A stretch of 64,000 nucleotides of DNA from Streptomyces sp. CG4 (GCF_041080655.1 NZ_CP163525.1:2480001-2544000); one strand, 5' to 3'; counted from the first letter of the stretch, positions 25,091 through 33,978 are shown. Notes: generated from the letters alone by a model not told the origin. Translations and numbers: made by a program.

Positions 25091-27631
25091 TCACAACCGT
25101 GGGTCCACCGGCTCCGACTCCAGGGCCAGCACCCCGAACACCGCCTCGTGCACCCGCCACAGCGGCTCCCCGTCCGCGAGCCGGTCCAGGGCCTCCAGGC
25201 CGAGGGCGTACTCGCGCAGGGCGAGGGACCGCTTGTGGTTCAGGAACCGCTGCCGGAGCCTGGCCAGGTTGTCCGGCCGGGTGTATTCGGGGCCGTAGAT
25301 GATCCGCAGGTACTCGCGGCCCCGGCACTTGATGCCGGGCTGCACCAGCCGGCCCTCCGCGTTCCGGACCAGCGCGCCGACCGGCTTGACCACCATGCCC
25401 TCACCGCCGCGGCCGGTCATCTCCAGCCACCAGTCGACGCCCGCGCGCACCGACTCCGGGTCACCGGTGTCGACGTACAGCCGCCGGGTGGTCTGCAGCA
25501 GCCCGGTGCCGTCGTGCTCCACCAGCCGGTCGATCAGGGCCAGTTGCTCGTCGTGCGGCAGCGCGGCGAGGCTGCGGCCCTGCACGGCAAGGAGCTGGAA
25601 CGGCGCCAGGCGTACGCCGTCCAGGCCGTCCGTGGTCCAGCAGTACCGGCGGTAGGCGGCGGTGAACGCGGCCGCGTCGGACGCGCGTTCCCGCTGCCGG
25701 TCCAGCAGTGCGCCCACGTCGGCGCCGCGCGCCGCCGCGGCCTCCAGGGCGGCCAGCGCACCCGGGAACACCGCGCCGGACGCGGCGCCGACGGCCGCGT
25801 ACTGCGACCGCAGCAGCCCGGACGCCTTCAGCGACCACGGCATCAGCTCGGCGTCCAACAGCAGCCAGTCGGTGGCCAGTTCGTCCCAGAGCCCGGCGTC
25901 CGTGATCGCCGAGCGCAGCCGGCCGAGGATCTCCTCGGTCACCGTCTCGTCGTCGAAGAACGGCCGCCCGGTACGGGTGTAGAGGGACCCTGTGGGGCCG
26001 TCCACTCCGAAGCGCTTGCGTGCCGCTTCCGCGTCCCGGCACACCAGGGCCACGGCCCGCGAGCCCATGTGCTTCTCCTCGCACACGACCCGCTCGACGC
26101 CGTCCACCGCGTACTGCGCGAAGGCCTCGGCGGGGTGTTCCAGATAGCTCTCCCGGTGCGAGGTCGCCGTCGGCGCCATGGTCGGCGGCAGGTAGGGCAG
26201 CAGCCGCGGGTCGGTCGCGAAGCGGCTCATGACCTCCAGGGCCGCCGCCGCGTTCTCCTCCCGGACCGCCACCCTGCCCGCGTGCCGGGTCTCCACGGCC
26301 CTGCGGCCGTACACGTCCGCCAGGTCCAGCGGCCGGCCGTCCTGACCGCCGGGCGCCTCGGCGCGCAGCGGGCGCGTCGGCTCGTACCAGACCCGCTCGG
26401 CCGGTACGTCGACCAGTTCCCGCTCCGGCCAGCGCAGCGCGGTCAGCTTGCCGCCGAAGACCACGCCGGTGTCCAGGCAGATGGTGTTGTTCAGCCATGT
26501 CGCCTCCGGGACCGGAGTGTGGCCGTAGACCACGGCCGCCCGGCCTCGGTAGTCCTCCGCCCACGGGTAGCGCACCGGCAGCCCGAACTCGTCGGTCTCG
26601 CCGGTGGTGTCGCCGTACAGGGCGTGCGAGCGGACCCGGCCGGAGGTACGGCCGTGGTACTTCTCGGGCAGGCCGGCGTGGCAGACGACCAGCTTGCCGC
26701 CGTCGAGGACGTAGTGGCTGACGAGTCCTTCGAGGAACGCGCGGACCTGGTCCTTGAACTCCTGGCTCTCGCCCTCCATCTGCGCGATGGTCTCGGCGAG
26801 CCCGTGGGTGTGCTGGACCTTGCGGCCCTTGAGGTGGCGGCCGTACTTGTTCTCGTGGTTGCCGGGCACGCACAGCGCGTTTCCGGAGGCGACCATGGAC
26901 ATCACGCGGCGCAGCACACCCGGGGTGTCCGGGCCGCGGTCGACCAGGTCACCGACGAACACGGCGGTACGGCCCTCGGGGTGCACGCCGTCCACATAGC
27001 CCAACTTGGCCAGCAGCGACTCCAGTTCGGCCGCGCAGCCGTGGATGTCGCCGACGATGTCGAACGGGCCGGTGAGGTGGGTCAGGTCGTTGAAGCGCTT
27101 CTCGGTGACGACGGTGGCGCTCTCCGCCTCCTCGGCCCCGCGCAGGACGTGCACCTTGCGGAAGCCCTCGCGCTCCAGGTGCCTGAGCGAGCGGCGCAGT
27201 TCGCGGATGTGGCGCTGGATGACCCGGCGGGGCATGTCGGCACGGTCGGTGCGGGCCGCGTTGCGCTCGGCGCACACCTCCTCCGGCATGTCCAGCACGA
27301 TGGCGATGGGCAGCACGTCGTGCCTCTTCGCCAGCTCGATCAGCTGACGCCGGGCGTCCTGCTGCACGCTGGTGGCGTCCACGACGGTACGGCGGCCGGC
27401 GGCCAGCCGCTTGCCGGCGATGTAGTGCAGGACGTCGAAGGCGTCCCGGGTCGCGCTCTGGTCGTTCTCGTCGTCGGAGACGAGACCGCGGCAGAAGTCC
27501 GAGGAGATCACCTCGGTCGGCTTGAAGTGCCGGCGGGCGAAGGTGGACTTGCCGGAGCCGGAGGCGCCGACGAGGACGACGAGGCAGAGGTCGGGGACGG
27601 GGAGGGTCCGTCCCGTGCGGTTCAGGGTCAT
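25091..27631 (-). CDS. pnkp: Polynucleotide kinase-phosphatase-ligase (bacterial Pnkp)
   Basis: An 846-residue three-domain RNA repair enzyme. Residues 22-30 are the kinase P-loop (GASGSGKST); the central metallophosphatase has DIVGDIHG, GDLVDRGPDT and PGNHENK; and the C-terminal nucleotidyltransferase half has the lysine motif EEKHMGS. The family, known from Clostridium thermocellum, heals 5' and 3' RNA ends and with Hen1 adenylates and seals them. The ATG at 27631 overlaps the hen1 stop as ATGA, which excludes the longer open frame. Length is close to that of characterised homologues. Confidence 0.92.
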   Translation of the reverse strand: MTLNRTGRTLPVPDLCLVVLVGASGSGKSTFARRHFKPTEVISSDFCRGLVSDDENDQSATRDAFDVLHYIAGKRLAAGRRTVVDATSVQQDARRQLIELAKRHDVLPIAIVLDMPEEVCAERNAARTDRADMPRRVIQRHIRELRRSLRHLEREGFRKVHVLRGAEEAESATVVTEKRFNDLTHLTGPFDIVGDIHGCAAELESLLAKLGYVDGVHPEGRTAVFVGDLVDRGPDTPGVLRRVMSMVASGNALCVPGNHENKYGRHLKGRKVQHTHGLAETIAQMEGESQEFKDQVRAFLEGLVSHYVLDGGKLVVCHAGLPEKYHGRTSGRVRSHALYGDTTGETDEFGLPVRYPWAEDYRGRAAVVYGHTPVPEATWLNNTICLDTGVVFGGKLTALRWPERELVDVPAERVWYEPTRPLRAEAPGGQDGRPLDLADVYGRRAVETRHAGRVAVREENAAAALEVMSRFATDPRLLPYLPPTMAPTATSHRESYLEHPAEAFAQYAVDGVERVVCEEKHMGSRAVALVCRDAEAARKRFGVDGPTGSLYTRTGRPFFDDETVTEEILGRLRSAITDAGLWDELATDWLLLDAELMPWSLKASGLLRSQYAAVGAASGAVFPGALAALEAAAARGADVGALLDRQRERASDAAAFTAAYRRYCWTTDGLDGVRLAPFQLLAVQGRSLAALPHDEQLALIDRLVEHDGTGLLQTTRRLYVDTGDPESVRAGVDWWLEMTGRGGEGMVVKPVGALVRNAEGRLVQPGIKCRGREYLRIIYGPEYTRPDNLARLRQRFLNHKRSLALREYALGLEALDRLADGEPLWRVHEAVFGVLALESEPVDPRL

Positions 27632-29094
27632 GCCGCCTTCGCCTCCTTCTCGGTGTCGTCGCGGTGGAACAGGGCCATCTGGGTGGGCGGCCCCACGTCG
27701 GGGTCGTCCGGCCCGACGGGTACGAACTCCACGTCGTATCCGTGCCGTTCGGCGACCGCCTGCGCCCAGGTGCGGAACTCCTCGCGGGTCCACTCGAAGC
27801 GGTGGTCGCCGTGCCGGACGTGTCCGGCTGGCAGGGACTCCCAGCGGACGTTGTACTCCACGTTCGGGGTGGTCACGAGGACCGTCTTCGGGCGGGCGTG
27901 CCCGAACACGGCGTACTCCAGAGCGGGCAGCCGGGGCAGGTCGAGATGCTCGATCACCTCGCTGAGCACGGCGGCGTCATAGCCCTTGAGCCGGTTGTCG
28001 GTGTAGGCGAGAGAGCCCTGCACGAGCCGGACCCGGGACGCCTGCCGCTCCCCCATGCGGTCCAGCTTCAGCCGCCGCGCGGCGATGGTGAGCGCCCGCA
28101 CGGACACGTCGACACCGACGATCTCGGTGAACCGCACGTCCTTGAGCAGCGCCTGCACCAACTGGCCCTGCCCGCAGCCCAGGTCGAGGACCCGGGCCGC
28201 GCCCGAGGCGTGCAGGGCCGCGACGATCGCGTCCCTTCGCCGCACGGCGAGCGGGGTCGGCTTCTCCTCCGCCTCGGTCTCCGCCTCGACGGCGTTGTCG
28301 AGTTGCTCGACCTCGCTGTCGTCGGCCTCGGCGAGCCGCACCAGCTCCAGCCGCTCCCTGGCCTGGCGGGTCAGCGACCAGCGGCGGGAGAGATACCGGC
28401 TGGTGATCAGCTGCTGCTCCGGATGGCCGGGCAGCCAGCCCTCGCCGGCCCGCAGCAGCTTGTCGACCTCGTCGGAGGAGACCCAGTAGTGCTTGGCGTC
28501 GTCGAGGACCGGCAGCAGGACGTACAGATGGCGCAGCGCCTCGGCGAGGGTCAGCGCCTCCGACTCCAGGACGAGACGGACGTACCGCGAGTCGCCCCAC
28601 TGCGGGAACTGCGCGTCGAGCGGCACCGGGTCGGCGCTCACCGTCCAGCCGAGCGGCTCGAAGAGCCGTCGGACGAGATCGGCGCCGCCGCGGGCGGGCA
28701 GCGCGGGCACCTCGATGCGCAGCGGCAGCGGGGCGGCGGCCCGCTCGGGGCGGGCGGTGCACACCCCGCGCAGGGCGCTGGAGAAGACACCGCTGAGCGC
28801 GACGGCGAGCAGCGAGGAGGCCGCGTACGGACGGTCGTTGACGTACTGCGCGAGCGCCGCGTCGGGCGCGCCGCCGCGGCCCTTGCCCTTGCCCCGCCGG
28901 ACCAGCGCGAGCGTGTCGATCTCCAGCAACAGCGCGGCCGTGCAGCGCCGGTCGTCCGCCTCGGGGTAGAAGACGTGCCCCGTGCCGTAGGACAGCTTGG
29001 TTGAGAACGGGTTGTCAGGGTGCTTATGGAGGAGAAACCCCAGGTCAGTAGCCGGGCGCTGCTCGTTGCCGGTAGTCGAGATCGTCAGGAACAC
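27628..29094 (-). CDS. hen1: RNA 3'-terminal 2'-O-methyltransferase Hen1
   Basis: A 488-residue bacterial Hen1. The N-terminal half is the ligase-activating domain, and the C-terminal half is a SAM methyltransferase (VLDLGCGQGQLV near residue 300) with the metal-binding EVIEHLD and GDHRFEWTREEF segments. It marks the 3' end of the RNA break repaired by Pnkp. The first 38 codons are not the original ones: a recombinase element entered here, and the displaced original 5' end lies at 35998-36117. The two versions agree at 26 of 38 residues and have equal length, so reading frame and start (GTG at 29094) are kept. Confidence 0.9.
   Translation of the reverse strand: MFLTISTTGNEQRPATDLGFLLHKHPDNPFSTKLSYGTGHVFYPEADDRRCTAALLLEIDTLALVRRGKGKGRGGAPDAALAQYVNDRPYAASSLLAVALSGVFSSALRGVCTARPERAAAPLPLRIEVPALPARGGADLVRRLFEPLGWTVSADPVPLDAQFPQWGDSRYVRLVLESEALTLAEALRHLYVLLPVLDDAKHYWVSSDEVDKLLRAGEGWLPGHPEQQLITSRYLSRRWSLTRQARERLELVRLAEADDSEVEQLDNAVEAETEAEEKPTPLAVRRRDAIVAALHASGAARVLDLGCGQGQLVQALLKDVRFTEIVGVDVSVRALTIAARRLKLDRMGERQASRVRLVQGSLAYTDNRLKGYDAAVLSEVIEHLDLPRLPALEYAVFGHARPKTVLVTTPNVEYNVRWESLPAGHVRHGDHRFEWTREEFRTWAQAVAERHGYDVEFVPVGPDDPDVGPPTQMALFHRDDTEKEAKAA
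28985..28993. other. Attachment site core, left end (hen1 junction)
   Basis: CCGTAGGAC, identical to 36008-36016. In hen1 it encodes the SYGT segment that is common to the replaced and the original 5' ends. The chromosome lies to the left and element sequence to the right. Confidence 0.7.
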
Positions 29095-29135
29095 GTGATC
29101 GAGTATGGGTGGCAGTGGGCCAGGTTGGTACTGGA

Positions 29136-29366
29136 TTACGTGGGCTCTGAGACGAAGTAGCCACGTCCACTGATCACGTACACAACTCCCTCAGTGCGGA
29201 GCCTGGCCAGTGCTCGGGATGCCGTTGACTGCGACACGTCGAACTCTGCTGCCAGTGCCACAGTGCCCGGCACGCGCGCACCAGGGGCGTACATGCCCTC
29301 ACGGATGCGTCGCCGGATCTCCTCTGCCACCTGTGGCCAATGCGGCTCTGCCCTGTTGATCTCCAC
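29136..29366 (-). CDS. Small GntR-family winged-helix regulator
   Basis: A 76-residue protein that is only a GntR DNA-binding domain: PHWPQVAEEIRRRIREGMY, FDVSQSTASRALARLRTEGV and the wing VYVISGRGYFVSEPT. No ligand domain follows. Such stand-alone domains are common regulators of actinomycete integrative elements. It starts with GTG at 29366 and is followed on the same strand by hen1 after 41 bases, so the element-encoded regulator may share a transcript with the RNA repair genes. Two AGGTAGTC repeats lie just upstream (29405-29412 and 29421-29428). Confidence 0.75.
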   Translation of the reverse strand: MEINRAEPHWPQVAEEIRRRIREGMYAPGARVPGTVALAAEFDVSQSTASRALARLRTEGVVYVISGRGYFVSEPT

Positions 29367-29404
29367 CTATTCAGCGTGCGAGAGATTCACCCAACGCGCT
29401 ATCG

Positions 29405-29428
29405 AGGTAGTCAGATACCCAGGTAGTC
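29405..29428. promoter_or_regulatory. Two AGGTAGTC direct repeats
   Basis: AGGTAGTC occurs at 29405 and 29421, 16 bases apart, between the divergent gntR and the plus-strand hypothetical gene. It is a plausible operator for the GntR protein; no binding evidence exists beyond the repeat. Confidence 0.35.
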
Positions 29429-29506
29429 TGGTGAGCCAAGAAAGGACCCCCGCGACAGGGCGAACTGTCCGGGGGCGTGGCCACACCTGACGAAAGCAGG
29501 GATGAC

Positions 29507-29806
29507 ATGGCAGAGCGTAGCGTTGTCCGGCTGTTGCCGTTCTCTGGGCCGGAAGGGAAGAGGGCGCACCTGATCACTGACGGATCACCGACTCCCCTGT
29601 CCTTGCTGGCAGACAGGATCGAGAGCCAGCAGATCGAAACGGCAACGGTCATCGTGGAGTTGGCACGGCCGATGGTCGGTGAGGCAGCCGAGCTGACGGC
29701 AGGTGAGCTGAGGTGGATCGCCGGACGGCTGATCGAGAGCCTGACGGACGTACTGAACATCGCAGAGAGCCGGGGACAGAGGCTTCCGGAGTACGAGGAG
29801 GAGTAA
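29507..29806 (+). CDS. Hypothetical protein of the mobile element
   Basis: A 99-residue protein (MAERSVVRLLPFSGPEGKRA...) with an acidic, helical C-terminal half (AELTAGELRWIAGRLIES) and no motif that I recognise. The ATG at 29507 has AGGG close upstream; a GTG at 29477 in the same frame is an alternative. It is divergent from gntR and ends exactly where the left inverted repeat of an IS begins, so the IS inserted directly behind its stop codon or slightly changed its end. Confidence 0.5.
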   Translation: MAERSVVRLLPFSGPEGKRAHLITDGSPTPLSLLADRIESQQIETATVIVELARPMVGEAAELTAGELRWIAGRLIESLTDVLNIAESRGQRLPEYEEE

Positions 29807-29875
29807 CTGATCGTTTCAGAATGAGTTGTGCTCGGTGGCCTTGTACTTGGCGATCTTGTCCGGCAGGGTATCCGG

Positions 29876-30235
29876 GTGCGTTCTGGTCTTGTTCCGGATG
29901 ATCTGTGGGAGCGCGTGGCTCCGCTCTTGCCTCCCGTTCCTGAACGGCGCCGCCGCTATCCCGGACGCTTGCGCGTTGCGGACCGGACGGCACTCGCAGG
30001 CGTGCTGTACGTGTTGCGGACCGGTGTCGCATGGCGCGACGTTCCCACCGAGGTCGTGGGCTGCTCCGGGGTGACGGCGTGGCGCCGGCTGCGGGACTGG
30101 ACCGAGGCTGGCGTCTGGCCCCGCCTGCACGCCGCCCTTCTGACTGAGCTGCGCCAGGCGGAGCTTCTGGAGTTGGACGACTACGCCGTGGACGGGTCGC
30201 ATGTTCGGGCCCTCAAAGACATCTCAGAGGGATAA
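29876..30235 (+). pseudogene. IS5-family transposase, 5' part
   Basis: Starting from GTG at 29876 the frame gives VRSGLVPDDLWERVAPLLPP, then LAGVLYVLRTGVAWRDVP and ELDDYAVDGSHVRALK, the N-terminal domain and first catalytic aspartate (VDGSH) of an IS5-family transposase. After RALK the frame runs into foreign sequence and stops at 30235. The missing remainder is found 2.3 kb downstream, so the gene is inactive. Confidence 0.75.
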
Positions 30236-30294
30236 GAAGTCAAGAGGGACCGCGAGTCTTGATCACCACTGAGGCCGCTGATTGGCTGGCCAAC

Positions 30295-30834
30295 ATGAAT
30301 GATCTCGGACCTGTTGCGTGGCCGCCTGCACCGATCAAGACCGAGAGGCTCGTGCTGCGTGAGCCCGAGGCCTGGGACCGTGCGGCGTTCATCGAGCTGC
30401 ACGCCTCGTCGGAGGTGCACACCTATCTCGGCGGCCCTCGCCCGCGTGACGAGCTTGAGCGCGAGATGCCCGAGACGCCCGGGCGGCGGTCCGGGAGCTT
30501 CGTCGTCGATCTCGAAGGGGCGATGATCGGCCAGATCCTGCTCAGGAGAGCAACGGAGCACCTCTGCCCCACTGCCGTGGGGAAGGTCGATCTCGGCTAC
30601 CTGTTCCTGCCGCGGGCGTGGGGATTCGGGTATGCCGCCGAGGCGTGCGCGGCGGCACTGGACTGGCTCGAAGACGTCCTTCCGGGTGAGCCGGTGGTGC
30701 TCGCCACCCAGACCGCCAACGTCCGTTCGATGCGCCTCGCGGCAAAGCTGGGGTTCACCGAAGCGGAGCGGTTCCGGGCCTGGGATGCCGATCAGTGGCT
30801 CGGCCTGCGGGCCCCGGTCACGCCCTCTGATTGA
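30295..30834 (+). CDS. GNAT family N-acetyltransferase (RimJ/RimL type)
   Basis: A 179-residue protein of the RimJ-like GNAT group: PIKTERLVLREPEAWDRAAF at the start, GYLFLPRAWGFGYAAEACAA as the acetyl-CoA segment, and NVRSMRLAAKLGFTEAERF near the end. The substrate is unknown. The ATG at 30295 gives the usual family start (MNDLGPVAWPPAP); a TTG at 30259 is also open. It sits inside the split IS5-type element, and its 3' end overlaps the convergent IS110 transposase frame by 43 bases, so it appears to be cargo moved with the IS110-type unit. Confidence 0.72.
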   Translation: MNDLGPVAWPPAPIKTERLVLREPEAWDRAAFIELHASSEVHTYLGGPRPRDELEREMPETPGRRSGSFVVDLEGAMIGQILLRRATEHLCPTAVGKVDLGYLFLPRAWGFGYAAEACAAALDWLEDVLPGEPVVLATQTANVRSMRLAAKLGFTEAERFRAWDADQWLGLRAPVTPSD

Positions 30835-32135
30835 GTTCGCGCTCGACAGCGTGGCTCTGTCGAACTGCCGTCGTTCTCGTCGACGGAGTCGGTCGGGTTG
30901 GCGGGGCATGCATGCGCTGGAAGGAGCGGTGCAAAGGCCTGCTGTTCGTCGAAATGCTGCTGGGCCTTGACACAGTGGTGGAGCTGGCCGAGGAAGCGGT
31001 TCAGCAAGTGCCGTTGCGCGGCGGCATGCCAGTCTCCGTGCTCGCGTCGGCGTCGGTAGTGCGCGTTCGCTCCCGGTGAGGCGGTGAGGGCGGCGAAGGC
31101 CCAGAGGAAGCCAGCGTTGATGAGGCGGTTGTTCTTGACGAACCGGCGGCCGACGAACCGCTTCTTGCCAGAGGCCCGGGTGATGGGCGCGGGTCCGGCG
31201 TACGACTTCAGCGCCCGGGCGTCGGCGAACCGTCCCCGGTCGTCGCCCAGCTCTGCGAGCACGCGAGCGCCGAGCATGGGCCCCAGGCCCGGGAAGCTGA
31301 GCAGGATCTCACTGTCGGCGTGCTGGTGAAAGGCGGCTGTGACCGCCTCCGCGAGATCGTCCGCAGCCTGGCAGGTGGCGTCCAACTGCTTGAGCAGGGC
31401 CATGAGCTGGTGGCCGAAGGCATCCTCGACGCCGGGCAGCTGGTGGGCGTACTCGGCACGGAAGGTATCCCGCAGCCGCTCGGCTTCCGCGTCGCAGCCG
31501 CGGAGGCGGCCACTACGTTTCAGGGCGCCCCGCAACTGGGCGAGGGTGAGCTTCGCGGCCTTGGCCGGGGTCGGGGCCAGGGTGAGGATGACGCGGGCGT
31601 CAGCCCTGGTCAGACCGCCTTGTTTGCCCTGGAAGGCCAGCAGAGCAGCGGGGTAGTACTCGCGCAGGAGCGAGCGGACCTGGTTGGCGACCTGCTGCCT
31701 AGTCCAGACGGCGTCCTGCTGGGCTCGGGCCAGGACCGTGATGGCCTGGGCAAGTTCGGAGTCGGCCGGCAGGGGCCGGTGGGCGTGCATGTCGGTGCGC
31801 AGGATGTTCGCCAGGACCAGGGCGTCGCCGGGGTCGGACTTCTTCCGGCTGACGCCGTGGCGGTCGCGATAGCGGGCGGCGGCGAGCGGGTTGATCGCGA
31901 AGACCCGACGGCTGCCGGTGCGCAGGCTCTCGACCAGAAGGCCGTGGCTGGTCTCGATGGCCACCGGTATCGGATCGTCTGGGCTGTCACCGTGCTCGGC
32001 CAAGAGGGCCAGGAGCTGGTGGTAGCCGGCCGCGTCGTCGGTGATACGGGCTTGGGCGAGCAGGGTGCCGGCTTCGTCGACGACGGCGACGTCGTGGTGG
32101 CGCTCCGCCCAGTCGATGCCGCAAAACACAGTCAA
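30792..32135 (-). CDS. IS110-family transposase (DEDD recombinase)
   Basis: About 447 residues. The N-terminal RuvC-like domain shows FCGIDWAERHHDVAVVD, the ETSHGLLVESL strand and RKKSDPGDALVLANILRTD; the C-terminal transposase_20 domain has LLSFPGLGPMLGARVLAELGD and PAPITRASGKK with the serine expected in this family. I take TTG at 32135 as start because GGGAGG precedes it by six bases and IS110 proteins usually begin near TVFCGIDWA; an upstream ATG at 32177 is open. The C-terminal 30 or so residues may be read-through into adjacent sequence. Confidence 0.8.
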   Translation of the reverse strand: MTVFCGIDWAERHHDVAVVDEAGTLLAQARITDDAAGYHQLLALLAEHGDSPDDPIPVAIETSHGLLVESLRTGSRRVFAINPLAAARYRDRHGVSRKKSDPGDALVLANILRTDMHAHRPLPADSELAQAITVLARAQQDAVWTRQQVANQVRSLLREYYPAALLAFQGKQGGLTRADARVILTLAPTPAKAAKLTLAQLRGALKRSGRLRGCDAEAERLRDTFRAEYAHQLPGVEDAFGHQLMALLKQLDATCQAADDLAEAVTAAFHQHADSEILLSFPGLGPMLGARVLAELGDDRGRFADARALKSYAGPAPITRASGKKRFVGRRFVKNNRLINAGFLWAFAALTASPGANAHYRRRREHGDWHAAAQRHLLNRFLGQLHHCVKAQQHFDEQQAFAPLLPAHACPANPTDSVDENDGSSTEPRCRARTQSEGVTGARRPSH

Positions 32136-32484
32136 GCTGTCCTCCCAGATCCGTCCGTTTATGCAGGTCACGAGCACATGCGGGTCACGCGGCGCCCTAA
32201 TCCAAGGACTCGTACGTCCGCCATCTCAGTAGCCGTTCACGACACCAGCGCACTCCAGGGGCTCGTTCTTTCTGCAGAGCTCACGGGCTCGCGGATGGAT
32301 GAGGCCGGGGAAACGGAGGCATCAGCCCGGCGCCCGCGTCATCACCGGGAGCCCCGCAACGGACAGCGATACCGCTCTTTGAGGAGGCCTTGACGGCCAG
32401 GGGGGATCCAGGCATTCGCTGTCCTGCACAAGCAGCTGCCCGGGGCGTTGCACGAGCCCGGGCCGTCTGCTTACATCCTGGATT
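32136..32484 (-). other. Non-coding 5' end of the IS110-type unit
   Basis: About 350 bases upstream of the transposase hold no supported gene. IS110-group elements such as IS621 carry their bridge RNA in the non-coding end 5' of the recombinase, so this stretch is the place to look for one. I see no decisive structure by eye, only GC-rich short inverted repeats such as GGCCTTGACGGCC near 32390. Confidence 0.3.
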
Positions 32485-32487
32485 AGG

Positions 32488-32952
32488 GGGGATCGCGTCG
32501 GGTCTTCCCCGGTCGACCGCGCCCGTCCAGGCTCGAAGCATCATGTGATAGTCGACCGCCACGGAACCCTGCTTGCCGTCACGCTCACCGGCGGCAACCG
32601 CCACGACGTCACCCAGCTCCTGCCGCTGCTCGACGCCATCCCACCTATCCGGGGTCAGCGGGGACGCCCCCGCCGCAAACCCCGGCGCATCTACGCCGAC
32701 CGGGGCTACGACTTCGACAAGTACCGCCGCCTACTATGGAAACGCGGCATCAAGCCGGTGATCGCCCGACGCGGCGTCCCCCATGGTTCGGGGCTTGGCA
32801 AGGTGCGCTGGGTGGTCGAGCGTGCCTTCGCCTGGCTGCACCAGTTCAAACGGCTCCGTGTCCGCTACGAACGACGCGCCGACATCCACCATGGGTTGTT
32901 GACCCTGGCGTGCAGCATCATCTGCCTTCGAAAGCTCCGGTCCGCGGCATGA
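32488..32952 (+). pseudogene. IS5-family transposase, 3' part
   Basis: The frame resumes as GDRVGSSPVDRARPGSKHH and continues with IVDRHGTLLAVTLTGGNRHD, IYADRGYDFDKYRRLL and VVERAFAWLHQFKRL, the second aspartate and the glutamate of the DDE site. It joins in sense to RALK at 30216, which confirms that one transposase gene was split. No start of its own is credible. Confidence 0.78.
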
Positions 32953-32957
32953 AACCG

Positions 32958-33102
32958 TCAGTCGGGGAGAAACTCCCGGGCATGGTCGTGTGCCCACTGG
33001 GCGAAGGTGCGAGCCGGAACCCCGGTGGCCTCCTCGGCTGTGGGCACCGGGCCCGTCGCCGTCGGATCGAATTCCTTGAGTGCCTGCAGGTCTGTCTCGC
33101 TT
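32958..33102 (-). pseudogene. C-terminal fragment of an NmrA/SDR-type oxidoreductase
   Basis: The last 48 or so codons before the stop at 32958 read ALKEFDPTATGPVPTAEEATG and PARTFAQWAHDHAREFLPD, which is the usual C-terminus of NAD(P)H-binding NmrA-like reductases in Streptomyces. The rest of the gene is missing: the IS112-like element begins at 33103. The IS5-type inverted repeat overlaps its stop codon. Confidence 0.55.
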
Positions 33103-33978
33103 CCTAAGCGTTGTCCCGTAAATGATCTTTGGTGTGCTGGATGACCTGCCGTTTCTCCGTCACCCGGCAAGGGTGAGGTTGTGCAGGCGGGCGATGCCGA
33201 GCATGGCGTGGTGGACGCCGTCACCTTTGAGGCGGCAGTCGCGCAGGATCTTCCAGGTCTTCATCCGGGCGAAGGCGTGCTCGACGCGGGCGCGGACTTT
33301 GCGGTGCGAGGCGTTGTGTTCCTCTTTCCAGGCCGGGAGTTCGGCCTGGCCGCGCTCGCGGCGGTGCGGGATGACCAGGCCGGTGCCGCGGTAGCCGCCG
33401 TCTGCGATGACCGTGGTGTGGCCGACGGCGTCTTTCACGCCGGACAGCTCCCAAGCCTTGCAGTCGTTGCGGTTGCCGGGCAGTGGCCGGCCGACGGCCA
33501 CGACGAGCCGGGTATCGGCGTCGATGACGACCTGGTGGTTGGTGGAGTACCGGTAATTCTTTGACTGCTCGGCGACGGTGTGGTCGCGGGTGGGCACCAG
33601 AGTGCCGTCCACGATCAGCACGGTGTCCCGGCGGAACCGTCTGCGCGGCTGGAGGGCGAGCGCGGGTCCGAGGTGGTCGATGATGCGGTCGGCTGCGGAC
33701 TTTGACACCCCGAACAGCGGCGCCAGTTGGCGCAGCGTGAGGTTGGTCCGCCAATAGGCGGCGATCAGCAGGACCCGGTCCTCCAGCGGCAGACTCCAGG
33801 GCCGGCCCTTGCGCACCGGGTCGGCGCCCTCGCGTCGCAACGCTGTGATCAGCTTGCCGAACTGACGCGGACTCAGCCCGGTGAACGGGGCTATCCAGGA
33901 CGGCTCCGACGCCGTGATCACACCAGCCACACCAAGATCATCTCATCCGTGACCAGCAGTTACGGGACAAGTCTTAGG
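33103..33978. mobile_element. IS112-like element (IS5 family), complete
   Basis: Ends 33103-33121 and 33960-33978 are 19-base inverted repeats matching at 17 positions (CCTAAG-N2-TTGTCCCGTAA). The 876-bp length and one 256-residue transposase match IS112-type elements of Streptomyces. No clear target duplication is seen. It lies between the reductase fragment and the recombinase gene. Confidence 0.8.
33160..33930 (-). CDS. IS5-family transposase (IS112-like)
   Basis: A 256-residue DDE transposase. An N-terminal helix-turn-helix (LTLRQLAPLFGVSKSAADRII) is followed by the catalytic aspartates in LIVDGTLVPT and VIADGGYRGTG and the glutamate in RVEHAFARMKTWKIL. It is apparently intact and flanked by inverted repeats, so the element may still be active. 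Confidence 0.85.
   Translation of the reverse strand: MAGVITASEPSWIAPFTGLSPRQFGKLITALRREGADPVRKGRPWSLPLEDRVLLIAAYWRTNLTLRQLAPLFGVSKSAADRIIDHLGPALALQPRRRFRRDTVLIVDGTLVPTRDHTVAEQSKNYRYSTNHQVVIDADTRLVVAVGRPLPGNRNDCKAWELSGVKDAVGHTTVIADGGYRGTGLVIPHRRERGQAELPAWKEEHNASHRKVRARVEHAFARMKTWKILRDCRLKGDGVHHAMLGIARLHNLTLAG

Larger units (their letters stand above)
29807..32961. mobile_element. IS5-type element, interrupted
   Basis: Terminal inverted repeats CTGATCGTTTCA (29807-29818) and TGAAACCGTCAG (32950-32961) agree at 10 of 12 positions. The two halves of one transposase lie just inside (29876-30235 and 32488-32952). Removing the interior 30217-32484 leaves about 890 bp, a normal size for an IS427-group IS5 element. 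The interior holds an acetyltransferase gene and an IS110-type transposase. Confidence 0.65.
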
